This document shows, piece by piece, positions 16,946 through 25,985 of a stretch of DNA of 64,000 bases. Position numbers and translations under genes: made by a program. The notes beneath the pieces are model-generated. The model was not told where the DNA came from. It saw nothing but the letters and a program-made list of their open reading frames with translations, and searched no databases. Every line of letters starts with the position of its first letter. Position 1 is the first letter of the stretch. This DNA is from Olivibacter jilunii (GTDB taxonomy: Bacteria > Bacteroidota > Bacteroidia > Sphingobacteriales > Sphingobacteriaceae). The stretch covers positions 1,105,241-1,169,240 of the forward strand of contig NZ_LR027848.1 of the NCBI RefSeq assembly GCF_900607235.1. Reading direction: 5' to 3'.

Positions 16946-19435
16946 ATGAACAAATTAAAAAAATTGAAGGCTTGGAGCTTATTGGCTTGTTTAATTACCA
17001 TAGGCCAGGTCCAGGCACAACATAGAAAAGCCCCTGCTTATCCGCTGATTACGCACAATCCTAATTTTAGTATCTGGTCAACTACCGATCAGTTGAACGC
17101 ATCTACCACCAAGCATTGGACAGATGCTGATCATTCGCTTTTAGGATTGATCGACGTGGACGGCAATATTTATCGTTTTATGGGGAAAGAAGAACCCAAT
17201 TATAAAACGGTACTCAATACCTCTGACGAAGAAGCCTATACCGTGCAGTATACAGAAAAGGAGCCGACAGGAGCGTGGACAACTTCCGACTATGCTGCAA
17301 GCGACTGGAATTCGGGCGCTGCTCCTATTGGTGATGACGAAAAAAGTGTAAAAACCCTATGGAAATCTCGCGATATCTGGGTTAGACGTACGTTCAATGT
17401 AAGCAAGCCCGAAACTATTGACGAGCTCTTATTGAAATTGAACCACGATGACAATATTGAGGTATATCTGAACGGTAAAAAGGTATATGAAAAAACCGGA
17501 TGGACCAATAACTTCCACTATTTACCGATCAGTAAAGCCGATCTAAAAACCGGAGAAAACCTCCTAGCTATCCACTTGAAAAATACTGCAGGCGGTCGAT
17601 TCTTAGATTTCGGACTAGTAGATAAGCGGAAGGAAACCACTAAGATTCAAACGGCCATACAAAAAGATGTGGAAGTTACCGCAACGCAAACCATATATAC
17701 GTTTGAAGCAGGGAAGGTAAATCTGAACCTGACCTTTACCTCACCACTACTCATGAATGACCTGAGTTTGTTATCGCGCCCTGTATCTTACATCACTTAT
17801 GGTGTAAGCGCCAACGATGGAAAAAAACACGCGGTAAGGCTTTTTCTTGGTGCATCGTCCAATATTGCGGTATATCGACCGTCGCAGGAAGTAGTTGCTG
17901 AAAAGTATACCGCTGATCAATTATCAGTGCTCAAGACAGGGACCGTTGAGCAAGCCGTTCTGCAAAAAGCGGCGGACGATATGCGTATTGATTGGGGATA
18001 TTTCTACGTTGCGACGCCGAAAGCGAAAGGCGTAGCGCAATTTATAACGCCTGCGACAGTTGCCGTAGATGCCTTCAAAAAAGGTTCTGTAGTGTCTACG
18101 GCGTCAAAAGGGAAATTGCTATCACTAAATACAGTAATATCTTTTGGTACGGTAGGTAAAGCGGAAGTACAGCGATTTATAGAAGTAGGCTATGATGAGA
18201 TTTATGCTATTCAGTATTTTCAAAATAACCTTCGGCCATGGTGGAACAACAGCGGGAAAGAAAGCATCGAAAAGCAGTTGAATAATGCGGCGAACGATTA
18301 CCAATCTGTGATGAAAAAATGTGCGGCATTTGACCAACAGGTTTATGCCGACGCGCTGAAGGCGGGAGGTAAAGATTATGCGCATCTTTGTGTGCTTGCC
18401 TACCGTCAAAGTATTGCCGCACATACACTGGTCAAGAGCCCTCAGGGCGAGTTATTATGGCTGTCTAAAGAGAACAACAGCGGCGGTTTCATTAACACCG
18501 TCGATGTGACCTATCCCTCAGCACCGCTATATTTGATTTATAATCCTGCGTTATTACAAGGAATGTTAAGTGGTATTTTTTATTTCAGCGAAAGTGGTAA
18601 ATATCCGCATCCCTGGGCCGCGCATGATTTAGGGACCTATCCATTGGCCAACGGCCAAACTTATGGAGAACCCATGCCGGTAGAAGAGTCGGGAAACATG
18701 ATTATTTTAACAGCGGCAATTACCAAAGTGCAAAACAATGGCAATTACGCCAAGAAGCATTGGAAAAGCCTTACGACCTGGGTTGATTACCTGGTAAAAG
18801 AAGGCCTCGATCCTAAAACCCAGTTATGTACCGATGATTTTGCCGGTCATTTAGCACGTAATGCTAACTTGTCGGTCAAAGCCATAGTGGGTATTGCCTG
18901 CTACGCACAAATAGCAGAAGCATTGGGTGAAACAGCAACCGCTAAAAAATATCGAGCCATTGCGGAATCTATGGTGCCTAAATGGATTGAGATGGCTGAT
19001 GCCGGCGATCATTACGCACTGACTTTCGACAATAAAGCTACATGGAGCCAGAAATATAACTTGGTTTGGGATAAGGTGTTAGATTTGAACCTATTTCCGC
19101 AGAAAGTATACGATACTGAAATCAGATATTACCTTACCAAGCAAAACAAATTCGGTATACCCTTAGACAGTAGAAAGGCCTATACTAAAAACGACTGGAT
19201 TTTATGGACTGCAACCTTTGCGCCTACTCGGAAAGCATTTGAAGCGCTAGTAAAACCCGTTTACACCCATGCAATCGAGACAGAATCGCGTGTTCCATTG
19301 AACGATTTTTATGATACAAATACCGGTATCCGCGAAAATTTCAAAGCCCGGAGTGTGGTAGGCGGTTTTTATATGAAACTTTTAGCCGATAAATTGAGAG
19401 TAGATTCGTCTCTACAAGGGGCAGAGAAACGATAA
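16946..19435 (+). CDS. DUF4965/DUF5127/DUF1793 glutaminase-like enzyme
   Basis: 829 residues with a signal peptide ending near QVQAQ (about 25). The order is DUF4964/DUF5127-type beta-sandwich (YPLITHNPNFSIWSTTDQLNAS), DUF4965, and a C-terminal (alpha/alpha)6 DUF1793 domain (SKENNSGGFINTVDVTYPSAPLYLIYNPAL, DLGTYPLANGQTYGEPMPVEESGNM). This is the architecture of fungal GtaA-type glutaminases and their abundant Bacteroidota homologues, which occur in glycan loci and may act on glycans. Residues about 95-210 look like an inserted galactose-binding-like jelly roll (WKSRDIWVRRTFNV, NDDIEVYLNGKKV-like). It is secreted or periplasmic. It stands alone, with a terminator-shaped hairpin 25 bp after the stop. 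Confidence 0.88.
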   Translation: MNKLKKLKAWSLLACLITIGQVQAQHRKAPAYPLITHNPNFSIWSTTDQLNASTTKHWTDADHSLLGLIDVDGNIYRFMGKEEPNYKTVLNTSDEEAYTVQYTEKEPTGAWTTSDYAASDWNSGAAPIGDDEKSVKTLWKSRDIWVRRTFNVSKPETIDELLLKLNHDDNIEVYLNGKKVYEKTGWTNNFHYLPISKADLKTGENLLAIHLKNTAGGRFLDFGLVDKRKETTKIQTAIQKDVEVTATQTIYTFEAGKVNLNLTFTSPLLMNDLSLLSRPVSYITYGVSANDGKKHAVRLFLGASSNIAVYRPSQEVVAEKYTADQLSVLKTGTVEQAVLQKAADDMRIDWGYFYVATPKAKGVAQFITPATVAVDAFKKGSVVSTASKGKLLSLNTVISFGTVGKAEVQRFIEVGYDEIYAIQYFQNNLRPWWNNSGKESIEKQLNNAANDYQSVMKKCAAFDQQVYADALKAGGKDYAHLCVLAYRQSIAAHTLVKSPQGELLWLSKENNSGGFINTVDVTYPSAPLYLIYNPALLQGMLSGIFYFSESGKYPHPWAAHDLGTYPLANGQTYGEPMPVEESGNMIILTAAITKVQNNGNYAKKHWKSLTTWVDYLVKEGLDPKTQLCTDDFAGHLARNANLSVKAIVGIACYAQIAEALGETATAKKYRAIAESMVPKWIEMADAGDHYALTFDNKATWSQKYNLVWDKVLDLNLFPQKVYDTEIRYYLTKQNKFGIPLDSRKAYTKNDWILWTATFAPTRKAFEALVKPVYTHAIETESRVPLNDFYDTNTGIRENFKARSVVGGFYMKLLADKLRVDSSLQGAEKR

Positions 19436-19460
19436 TACAAAAGGGTGAAAGTACGCTAAA

Positions 19461-19492
19461 GAAGGCGTCTAAAAAGGGCGCCTTCTTTTTTT
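19461..19492 (+). terminator. Intrinsic terminator overlapping the left IS end
   Basis: GAAGGCG and CGCCTTC form a 7-bp GC-rich stem with an 11-nt loop, followed by seven T residues. It lies 25 bp after the glutaminase-like stop codon, in the correct place to end that transcript. Confidence 0.85.
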
Positions 19493-19535
19493 ATAAGGGC
19501 TGTGGTCTGTAATGGTTTTAGGAGAGGAGATTGGC

Positions 19536-21164
19536 CTATGCCGCCAGCGGTTGATATAGGTACTTTATCCATGACTGGTCATAAATAAGGGGATTATTGT
19601 ATTTAGGTTCGTCGTTTGGTCCGGAGGAAGTTGTTTTCAGGAGTTTTTTCGACCATTTTCTCAGGTTATGTCCTATACACATCAGGGCAAACTCAACATC
19701 TACCATTTCAAGTCCCTTCATGGAGAACCTGTTGAAGTGGTTGTTGCTTTTCATCTGGCCGAAGACGGCCTCCACTTCTATGGGGCGTTTGCTCCGGTGG
19801 TATTTTCCTGTTTCAGAGGTTAGACGTTCCCGTGCCCTGGCCTTCAGTTCGTTCAAGCGGTGGTTGACTTCGATTGTCCTGTTGCCTTTGGCCTTATGGC
19901 ATTCTCCCCGCATGGGGCAGCCTTCGCAGCGCCTGGCCTGATAATAGCTCACCTGGGAGCCATATCCATTGGTGCTCTCCCGCTTACCCTTACCGGCAAA
20001 GGCCATCTTCTGTCCCATGGGGCATACATAGAAGTCTTCCTCTTTATTATAGTACAGGTTCTGCAAAAGGAAGGGGTTGTTCTTCTGTGCGCGTTTCTGC
20101 TCTTTATGGAAGTAATTGTACTTGACATAACCCTCTATTTTCTTTGATTCCAGCATCTCATAGTTCTCTTCACTGCCGTAACCCGCATCGGCCACCACTA
20201 CATCACTCTGTCTGTCATAGCGTTCTTCAAAGCCCTCAAGGTGGTCTTTCAGCGTAGTGGTATCGGTGCTTGTCCGGTGGATACTGTAGTGGGTGATGAA
20301 CTGTTCTTCCGTACTGATCTGGGTGTTGTAGGCCGGTTTGAGCTGCCCGTTCTGCATATGGTCGTCTTTCAGCCGCATGAAGGTGGCATCCACATCGGTT
20401 TTGCTGTAACTGTTCCTTTCTCCCAGCGCCGCCAGTTGCTTCTCATATTTTTCCAGCCTTGGAAGATGCTCTTCCCGCAGCTTTTTAAGCTGTTTTTGGG
20501 TAGGCTTTGCGGCTTCTTTGAGCTTTTCATTCAACACCGAAAGTCTGTCCCGCAGTTCAGTGCTGTCAATTGGACGGGGTGTTTCATCCCTGTTCAGTTC
20601 CGATTGGTCCTGTCCTATCTGTGATTCAATGTCCCGGAGGACCGACTGTATTTTATTTTCCAGTTTGGCTTTGTTCTTTTCCACTGATCTTTTCCATACA
20701 AAAGTGTAACGGCCTGCTGCCGATTCGATCTTCGTGCCGTCCACATACTGTACCTTCAGGCTCACATAGCCCAGTTCGGCAAGCATACGGACAACTTCGG
20801 CAAAAAGCCCCTGGATATGCCCTTTGAGCCTCTTGCCCCGGAAGTAGTTGATTGTCCGGTAATCCGGTGTGCTGTGCCCCGATAGCCACATGAAATAAAT
20901 ATTCTCCTGCAGGGCCTGTTCGATCCTGCGACAGGAATAGATATTGCACAGATAGGCGTAGAATAGCACTTTCACCAGCATACGGGGGTGGAAACTTGTC
21001 GTGCCGCCACCTTTGTATTGCCCTATGATGTGATCAATGTTCAATTTATCAACCACTTCGTTAACCAGACGTACTGGGTGATTGACAGGGATTTTTGCAA
21101 AAATATCTTCCGGAAAAAGACTCGGACTGTTGGACGGTAATGCTTTGAATAGTATGTTTGCCAT
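19536..21164 (-). CDS. IS1182-family transposase (DDE)
   Basis: 542 residues from the chosen start (MANILFKALP); an ATG 15 bp upstream is also possible. The N-terminal domain has LFPEDIFAKIPVNHPVRLV, FHPRMLVKVLFYAYLCNIYSCRRIEQ and PDYRTINYFR, typical of IS1182. Likely catalytic residues are the Asp in YVDGTKIES, the Asp in VVADAGYGSEENY, and the Glu in EVEAVFGQMKSNNHFNRF. The Cys cluster ARRCEGCPMRGEC is a family zinc-binding segment. The frame is intact at normal family length, so the element may be active. Confidence 0.95.
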   Translation of the reverse strand: MANILFKALPSNSPSLFPEDIFAKIPVNHPVRLVNEVVDKLNIDHIIGQYKGGGTTSFHPRMLVKVLFYAYLCNIYSCRRIEQALQENIYFMWLSGHSTPDYRTINYFRGKRLKGHIQGLFAEVVRMLAELGYVSLKVQYVDGTKIESAAGRYTFVWKRSVEKNKAKLENKIQSVLRDIESQIGQDQSELNRDETPRPIDSTELRDRLSVLNEKLKEAAKPTQKQLKKLREEHLPRLEKYEKQLAALGERNSYSKTDVDATFMRLKDDHMQNGQLKPAYNTQISTEEQFITHYSIHRTSTDTTTLKDHLEGFEERYDRQSDVVVADAGYGSEENYEMLESKKIEGYVKYNYFHKEQKRAQKNNPFLLQNLYYNKEEDFYVCPMGQKMAFAGKGKRESTNGYGSQVSYYQARRCEGCPMRGECHKAKGNRTIEVNHRLNELKARARERLTSETGKYHRSKRPIEVEAVFGQMKSNNHFNRFSMKGLEMVDVEFALMCIGHNLRKWSKKLLKTTSSGPNDEPKYNNPLIYDQSWIKYLYQPLAA

Positions 21165-21214
21165 ATTGTTTGGGTGCACCTAAAAATAACCATTTTTTAG
21201 GACAAACAATAAAA

Positions 21215-21249
21215 ATCCCCGACACTTTTCCGTATCGGGGATCTTTTTT
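21215..21249. terminator. Strong bidirectional hairpin inside the IS
   Basis: ATCCCCGA (21215-21222) pairs with TCGGGGAT (21235-21242). A T-run follows on the plus side and an A-run precedes it, so it can terminate in both directions. It lies between the right IS end and the transposase start, where it would block read-through from outside into the transposase gene. Confidence 0.75.
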
Positions 21250-21252
21250 AAA

Positions 21253-21278
21253 AGGCTTTTTAGACAGCCTCTTTTTTT
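21253..21278 (+). terminator. Hairpin at the right IS end
   Basis: AGGCT (21253-21257) pairs with AGCCT (21266-21270) with an 8-nt loop, then C and seven T residues. The right terminal repeat makes up the stem and loop. The stem is short, so termination may be partial. Confidence 0.5.
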
Positions 21279-21435
21279 AAGCAATGAAATCTTTAGAATC
21301 ATTATTTACAGCACATCTAAAGTGGCTGTAAATGAGATAAATTGATGAAATTTTGAAGCAAATTAAGAAACATATTAATTAATTACGCTTGTAGATTTGA
21401 GTCAATTATTTAATAACCACATAAAAACCAATATT

Positions 21436-22428
21436 ATGATGAAGTCTTACTTGTCAAAAGTGGCATTGCTGATTTTTGTATTCGCTTCCTGTGGAAAATC
21501 AGATATGTTAAAAGAGCGTCCGAATGTTATTGCTAACGGAATAACTGCTCAGGAATCGGCGTTAAACCAAGCTGCAACGATACGATACTTACCCGCCCAG
21601 AATGGTCCGGATGAAACAAGCGCTTTACAGGCGCTGATCGATCAATCTGTCGCCGGAGATATCATTATTATTCGTGCGGGAAACCATTATTTCAGCGGCA
21701 CCGTACATATTAATAAGAGCGGGTTAACCATTCGCGGAGAACATAATGGAAGCGATCCTACAAATTATATGCGTAAGGCGGCTACGGCGTCCGGGCAGGG
21801 CGTTTCGGTACTTGATGTAGATGTTAATATTGTCAATACGGTTATCGATTGGATTTATGTCGATGGTGGTATGCTTCCCGAGCCTAACATACGCGTTTTC
21901 GGAAATGACACGAAAATTTATAACAGTCACTTCCGCAACAGCGGGCATTCAGGTATTTTGATCCACAATGCCAATCGAATCTGGATCGAAGGGGTGAAAA
22001 CTTACTATAACTATGTAGTAGGCATTTCCCAGTGGGGCAGTTCAGATAACCGTATTAAAAATTGTCAAACTTACGAAAATGGGGGAGAGGGTATCACGAT
22101 CGATGGCGGATCTCATAATTGTTTTGTGGAAAATGTTTGGATTTACAAAAACAATACGCATAAACGGGGTGTCGGAGCTATCGGTATTGACGCAGCTAAC
22201 GGTGCTAATATTTTCAATTGTACAATCGACCAAACCAATGGGCATGCGGTACGGTTTCAGAATAACTTAAATCAGCCGGACGATGGTTGTCAGGTATATA
22301 ATAATATCATTACCAACAATCAAGGTTGTGCTATTAGTATGCGTCATCCCCAGCTGGTTACCAATTTTGGGCAATGGGGAAATACCATGACTAATAATAC
22401 GGGCGGATCTATTTGTAGTGAACCCTGA
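21436..22428 (+). CDS. Right-handed parallel beta-helix lipoprotein
   Basis: The ATG at 21436 (or the next codon) is chosen because it gives a lipoprotein signal (MKSYLSKVALLIFVFASC). A TTG 39 bp upstream is less likely. The 330-residue protein has repeated short beta-strand rungs (INKSGLTIRGEHNGSD, NDTKIYNSHFRNSGHSGILIH, NRIKNCQTYENGGEGITIDGG, GANIFNCTIDQTNGHAVRFQN) typical of PbH1 repeats in pectate lyases, alginate epimerases and related enzymes. No specific catalytic set could be assigned. It is probably exported and anchored by lipid, acting on a polysaccharide. It is the first gene after the IS and lies 428 bp before the arabinofuranosidase-like gene. Confidence 0.85.
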   Translation: MMKSYLSKVALLIFVFASCGKSDMLKERPNVIANGITAQESALNQAATIRYLPAQNGPDETSALQALIDQSVAGDIIIIRAGNHYFSGTVHINKSGLTIRGEHNGSDPTNYMRKAATASGQGVSVLDVDVNIVNTVIDWIYVDGGMLPEPNIRVFGNDTKIYNSHFRNSGHSGILIHNANRIWIEGVKTYYNYVVGISQWGSSDNRIKNCQTYENGGEGITIDGGSHNCFVENVWIYKNNTHKRGVGAIGIDAANGANIFNCTIDQTNGHAVRFQNNLNQPDDGCQVYNNIITNNQGCAISMRHPQLVTNFGQWGNTMTNNTGGSICSEP

Positions 22429-22465
22429 AGCTTAAAAACTATAATCAAACCCGAGTGCCATAAGC

Positions 22466-22570
22466 GAGGCAATAGGTGGTACTAGGTTACAATCTAATAC
22501 ACCATTACTAGCAGTTTAGAATTTTGGGGTTCAACTGCTAGTTGCCTCATTTCAGAAGTAAAGCTTCTTT
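22466..22570 (+). ncRNA. Candidate structured RNA in the gap before the GH127/GH146-like gene
   Basis: The 428-bp gap holds an outer stem GAGGCAA (22466-22472) with TTGCCTC (22542-22548). Stacked directly on it is an inner stem CTAGCAGTT (22508-22516) with AACTGCTAG (22533-22541), plus a possible GGTG/CACC arm between, which gives a three-way-junction shape. A small hairpin AGAAG/CTTCT (22554-22568) with TT follows. This is an inference from base pairing only; no known RNA family was recognised. The rest of the gap (22571-22856) shows nothing definite. Confidence 0.3.
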
Positions 22571-22856
22571 ATAAGAGAGCAGATCCTTTTATTCAATCTT
22601 TTTTTCTTTCCTTCTTCTTTTCCAGGGGTCATACCTGATAATATCCTGTGATCATTTGCTAAAATAGGCGTAACGAAACAGTGCGAACCTTTATAATTTT
22701 ACGAAAAACTATCAAACTATAAATTATCTATTTTCAATATATTGGTCTTTAAATCTTTTTGTAGGGATTTAGACGGATGCATTCCAATATAGTACTAGAA
22801 AAACGCTACTTCTGAAAGTGGAATTTTGTAAGAGCAAAAAAGATTTTAAACAATTT

Positions 22857-25800
22857 ATGGCAACGAAAATGTACAAAGTAATCTTACGTGTTATCCTATT
22901 TGTAATTGTTTTAACGGAAGGGGCTTACATCGCTCGAGCACAAAATGGAGACCAAATACTCGACGGTATCGGTGAAACCGGAATGATTGCGCGTTACGTA
23001 TTTGATGGAGATACCAAAGACTGGTCTAGAAATAATTTGCACGGGAAATTTCAAGGCCCTGAAATCAAGTTTACTAATGATGAGCGGTTCGGTAAGGTTT
23101 TGTCGCTCTCCGGAGCAGCTAATGATTTTGTGATGCTCCAAGGAGATGCTTTAACAGATTTAGAGTCGCTCAGTATATCGGGATGGATATACTTGCGTTC
23201 AGATAAACGGGGTCAACATTTTTTTGATTTCGGACAAGATGCCACCAGGCATTTTTTTGTAGCTCCCGTAGGGACAAATACCCAAGAAGGTTGCCAGGCA
23301 TTGATAACAACAAAAGGTGATCATCAGAAGGGTGCGGTCTCTCCAGCTATACCATTGAATAAATGGGTACACCTTGCTATCGTGATCGATATTCCTTCAA
23401 AAGCAATGATAACCTATGTTGATAGCCGACCAGTAGGAGAAACAAAAGATATCCCGTCGGAGTTAACAGCGGTCTTCGGTGAACAGGGGGCAAAAAGGCA
23501 ACTATATATCGGTAAATCGCTATTGCCTGAGAACCCCTCGTTGAATGCCCTGATACATGATTTTCGTATTTATCGCGTTCCCCTAACGAGAAGACAAGTT
23601 ACTGGCATTTACTACAATGCCCTGAGAGGTGGTCAGGAAGCTGCGGTTAATGTCGGGAAGCCAGAAGATAATCTTCAACAGTTTTCTCCAAGCGAGTCGA
23701 AGCTTTATAACGCATATTTAATAAAAGTACCCGATGTAGAAGTGAAAACAAGCATAGGAAATTTGCCGCGTTTACCAAGTCATATAGAGGGAACTTATCG
23801 GCAAGGGATAAATGGGCCAAAAGTGCGGGTTCTTTGGCCTGCTCCAACCGACAATACTGCCGTTCTTCAAGCCGGACGTTATACCATTACCGGGCGCGTT
23901 CCAGGTACAGATCTACAACCCAAGGCTTTCGTCACCGTAATAGAAGCTAAATCGAGCGATATCCCTAGTTCAAAACTCGCACCCTTTAATTTAGACCAGG
24001 TTTCTTTGGAGGCCGACGCGCATGGCCACAAAACTAAATTTATTGAAAATCGGGATAAGTTTATCAATACATTAGCTGCAACCGATCCTAATTCTTTTCT
24101 TTATATGTTTCGTCATGCTTTTGGTCAGAAGCAGCCGGAAGGAGCGCGACCTTTAGGTGTGTGGGACAGCCAGGAAACGAAATTACGGGGGCATGCAACG
24201 GGTCATTACCTTACCGCAATTGCACAAGCCTATGCCGGCACCGGATATGATAAAGCACTTCAGGCCAAATTTGCGGAGAAAATGGAATATATGGTTAATA
24301 CCCTTTATGAACTATCGCAATTATCCGGAAAGCCTAAAGAAGCTGGCGGCATCCATGTATCTGATCCGACGGCTGTGCCTTATGGCCCCGGGAAAACGGA
24401 GTATGACTCAGATTTTAGTGATGAGGGTATCCGTACCGATTACTGGAACTGGGGGGAGGGCTTCATCAGTGCCTATCCACCGGATCAATTTATCATGTTA
24501 GAACGTGGTGCTAAGTATGGCGGACAGAAGAATCAGGTTTGGGCACCTTATTATACGCTACATAAAATCTTGGCAGGGCTAATGGATGTATATGAAGTGA
24601 GTGGTAATAAAAAAGCGCTTGAAATAGCTACCGGTATGGGTGATTGGGTGTATGCGCGTTTGAGCAAACTGCCTACCGAGACACTTATAAAAATGTGGAA
24701 TACCTATATTGCAGGTGAATTCGGTGGTATGAATGAGGTGATGGCCCGTCTGTATCGGATCACGAATAAACCGAATTACCTTAAAACTGCACAGTTGTTC
24801 GATAACATCAAAATGTTCTACGGTGATGCTAGCCATTCGCATGGTTTAGCTAAAAACGTAGATACTTTCCGTGGTTTACATGCCAATCAGCATATACCTC
24901 AAATTGTGGGTAGCATCGAAATGTACCGTGTTTCCAACAATCCGGTGTATTACAGTATCGCCGACAACTTTTGGTACAAAGTTGTGAACGATTATATGTA
25001 TAGCATTGGAGGCGTTGCCGGAGCACGTAATCCGGCCAATGCAGAATGTTTTATCAGTCAGCCCGCGACGTTATATGAAAACGGCTTTTCTGCAGGAGGT
25101 CAAAACGAAACCTGTGCCACCTACAATATGCTTAAATTGACCAGCGATTTGTTCTTATTCGATCAAAGGCCTGAACTAATGGACTATTACGAACGCGGCC
25201 TCTATAATCATATTTTGGCGTCAGTAGCCGAAGACAGTCCGGCAAACACTTATCATGTACCGCTCAGGCCCGGTTCTATTAAGCAATTTGGTAATCCGCA
25301 TATGACAGGCTTTACCTGTTGCAACGGCACCGCTATAGAAAGTAGTACCAAACTACAAAACTCTATTTATTTTAAAAGTAAGGACAACGATGCACTTTAT
25401 GTCAATCTATTTATACCTTCTACCTTGGAATGGGCGGAACGTAAGATAACCGTGCAACAAACAACGGATTTTCCTAATGAAGATCACACCCGTTTAACGA
25501 TTAAAGGAGGTGGAAAGTTTGATATGCATGTCCGCGTGCCGGGTTGGGCTACCAAAGGTTTTTTTGTAAGGGTGAATGGTAAAGATCAAAAACTAGAGGC
25601 AAAGCCGGGTTCTTATCTAAAAATAAGTCGCAATTGGAAAGATGGCGATGTTGTTGATTTACAAATGCCCTTTCAGTTTCACCTCGATCCCGTGATGGAT
25701 CAGCAGAATATAGCCAGTCTATTTTATGGTCCTATTTTACTAGCGGCCCAAGAACCTGAAGCAAGGAAAGACTGGCGTACAGTAAGCCTGGATGCTGAAG

Positions 25801-25925
25801 ATATAAGCAAATCTATTAAAGGCGATCCAAAACAGTTAGAGTTCACCATTGACGACGTAATTTTTAAACCATTTTATAATACATACGGGCGTCACTCCGT
25901 ATATTTGGACGTCCGATTAAAATAG
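22857..25925 (+). CDS. GH127/GH146-like beta-L-arabinofuranosidase with LamG domain
   Basis: The ATG at 22857 gives a signal peptide (VILRVILFVIVLTEGAYIARAQ) and 1022 residues; the longer frame begins with GTG. A LamG/concanavalin-like domain comes first (about 40-255; MIARYVFDGDTKDWSRNNLHGKF, LSISGWIYLRSD). An Ig-like linker segment follows (about 320-365), then the DUF1680 catalytic (alpha/alpha)6 domain. NETCATYNMLKLT and GFTCCNGTAIESS match the Cys/Glu zinc-thiolate centre of GH127/GH146 enzymes, in which one Cys of the CC pair is the nucleophile. The pattern is closest to GH146. It should release beta-L-arabinofuranose from plant polymers in the periplasm or at the surface. There is no SusCD beside it. 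Confidence 0.88.
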   Translation: MATKMYKVILRVILFVIVLTEGAYIARAQNGDQILDGIGETGMIARYVFDGDTKDWSRNNLHGKFQGPEIKFTNDERFGKVLSLSGAANDFVMLQGDALTDLESLSISGWIYLRSDKRGQHFFDFGQDATRHFFVAPVGTNTQEGCQALITTKGDHQKGAVSPAIPLNKWVHLAIVIDIPSKAMITYVDSRPVGETKDIPSELTAVFGEQGAKRQLYIGKSLLPENPSLNALIHDFRIYRVPLTRRQVTGIYYNALRGGQEAAVNVGKPEDNLQQFSPSESKLYNAYLIKVPDVEVKTSIGNLPRLPSHIEGTYRQGINGPKVRVLWPAPTDNTAVLQAGRYTITGRVPGTDLQPKAFVTVIEAKSSDIPSSKLAPFNLDQVSLEADAHGHKTKFIENRDKFINTLAATDPNSFLYMFRHAFGQKQPEGARPLGVWDSQETKLRGHATGHYLTAIAQAYAGTGYDKALQAKFAEKMEYMVNTLYELSQLSGKPKEAGGIHVSDPTAVPYGPGKTEYDSDFSDEGIRTDYWNWGEGFISAYPPDQFIMLERGAKYGGQKNQVWAPYYTLHKILAGLMDVYEVSGNKKALEIATGMGDWVYARLSKLPTETLIKMWNTYIAGEFGGMNEVMARLYRITNKPNYLKTAQLFDNIKMFYGDASHSHGLAKNVDTFRGLHANQHIPQIVGSIEMYRVSNNPVYYSIADNFWYKVVNDYMYSIGGVAGARNPANAECFISQPATLYENGFSAGGQNETCATYNMLKLTSDLFLFDQRPELMDYYERGLYNHILASVAEDSPANTYHVPLRPGSIKQFGNPHMTGFTCCNGTAIESSTKLQNSIYFKSKDNDALYVNLFIPSTLEWAERKITVQQTTDFPNEDHTRLTIKGGGKFDMHVRVPGWATKGFFVRVNGKDQKLEAKPGSYLKISRNWKDGDVVDLQMPFQFHLDPVMDQQNIASLFYGPILLAAQEPEARKDWRTVSLDAEDISKSIKGDPKQLEFTIDDVIFKPFYNTYGRHSVYLDVRLK

Positions 25926-25972
25926 GATTCGCCATTCTGAGAGCACATTTTGTGCTCTCAGAATGGCGAATC
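25926..25972. terminator. Perfect 22-bp hairpin between convergent genes
   Basis: The arms 25926-25947 and 25951-25972 are perfectly complementary over 22 bp around a TTT loop, with outer sequence GATTCGCC and GGCGAATC. It starts directly after the stop codon of the arabinofuranosidase-like gene and ends 13 bp before the stop of the convergent SDR, so it serves both transcripts. Confidence 0.85.
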
Positions 25973-25985
25973 TATTAAAAAGTAC

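Larger units (their letters stand above)
19461..21271. mobile_element. IS1182-type insertion sequence, complete
   Basis: The element holds one intact transposase gene between imperfect terminal repeats. The left end is GAAGGCGTCTAAAAAGGG (19461-19478). The right end read on the minus strand is GAGGCTGTCTAAAAAGCC (21271-21254). They match at 13 of 18, with GTCTAAAAAG identical. No clear target duplication is seen, so the exact ends may be off by a few bases. It sits between the glutaminase-like gene and the beta-helix gene and disrupts neither. Both ends fold into hairpins followed by T-runs. Confidence 0.75.

Noticed and set aside
20241-20624. Long plus-strand frame inside the transposase gene
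   Set aside because: Shadow of the intact transposase on the opposite strand.
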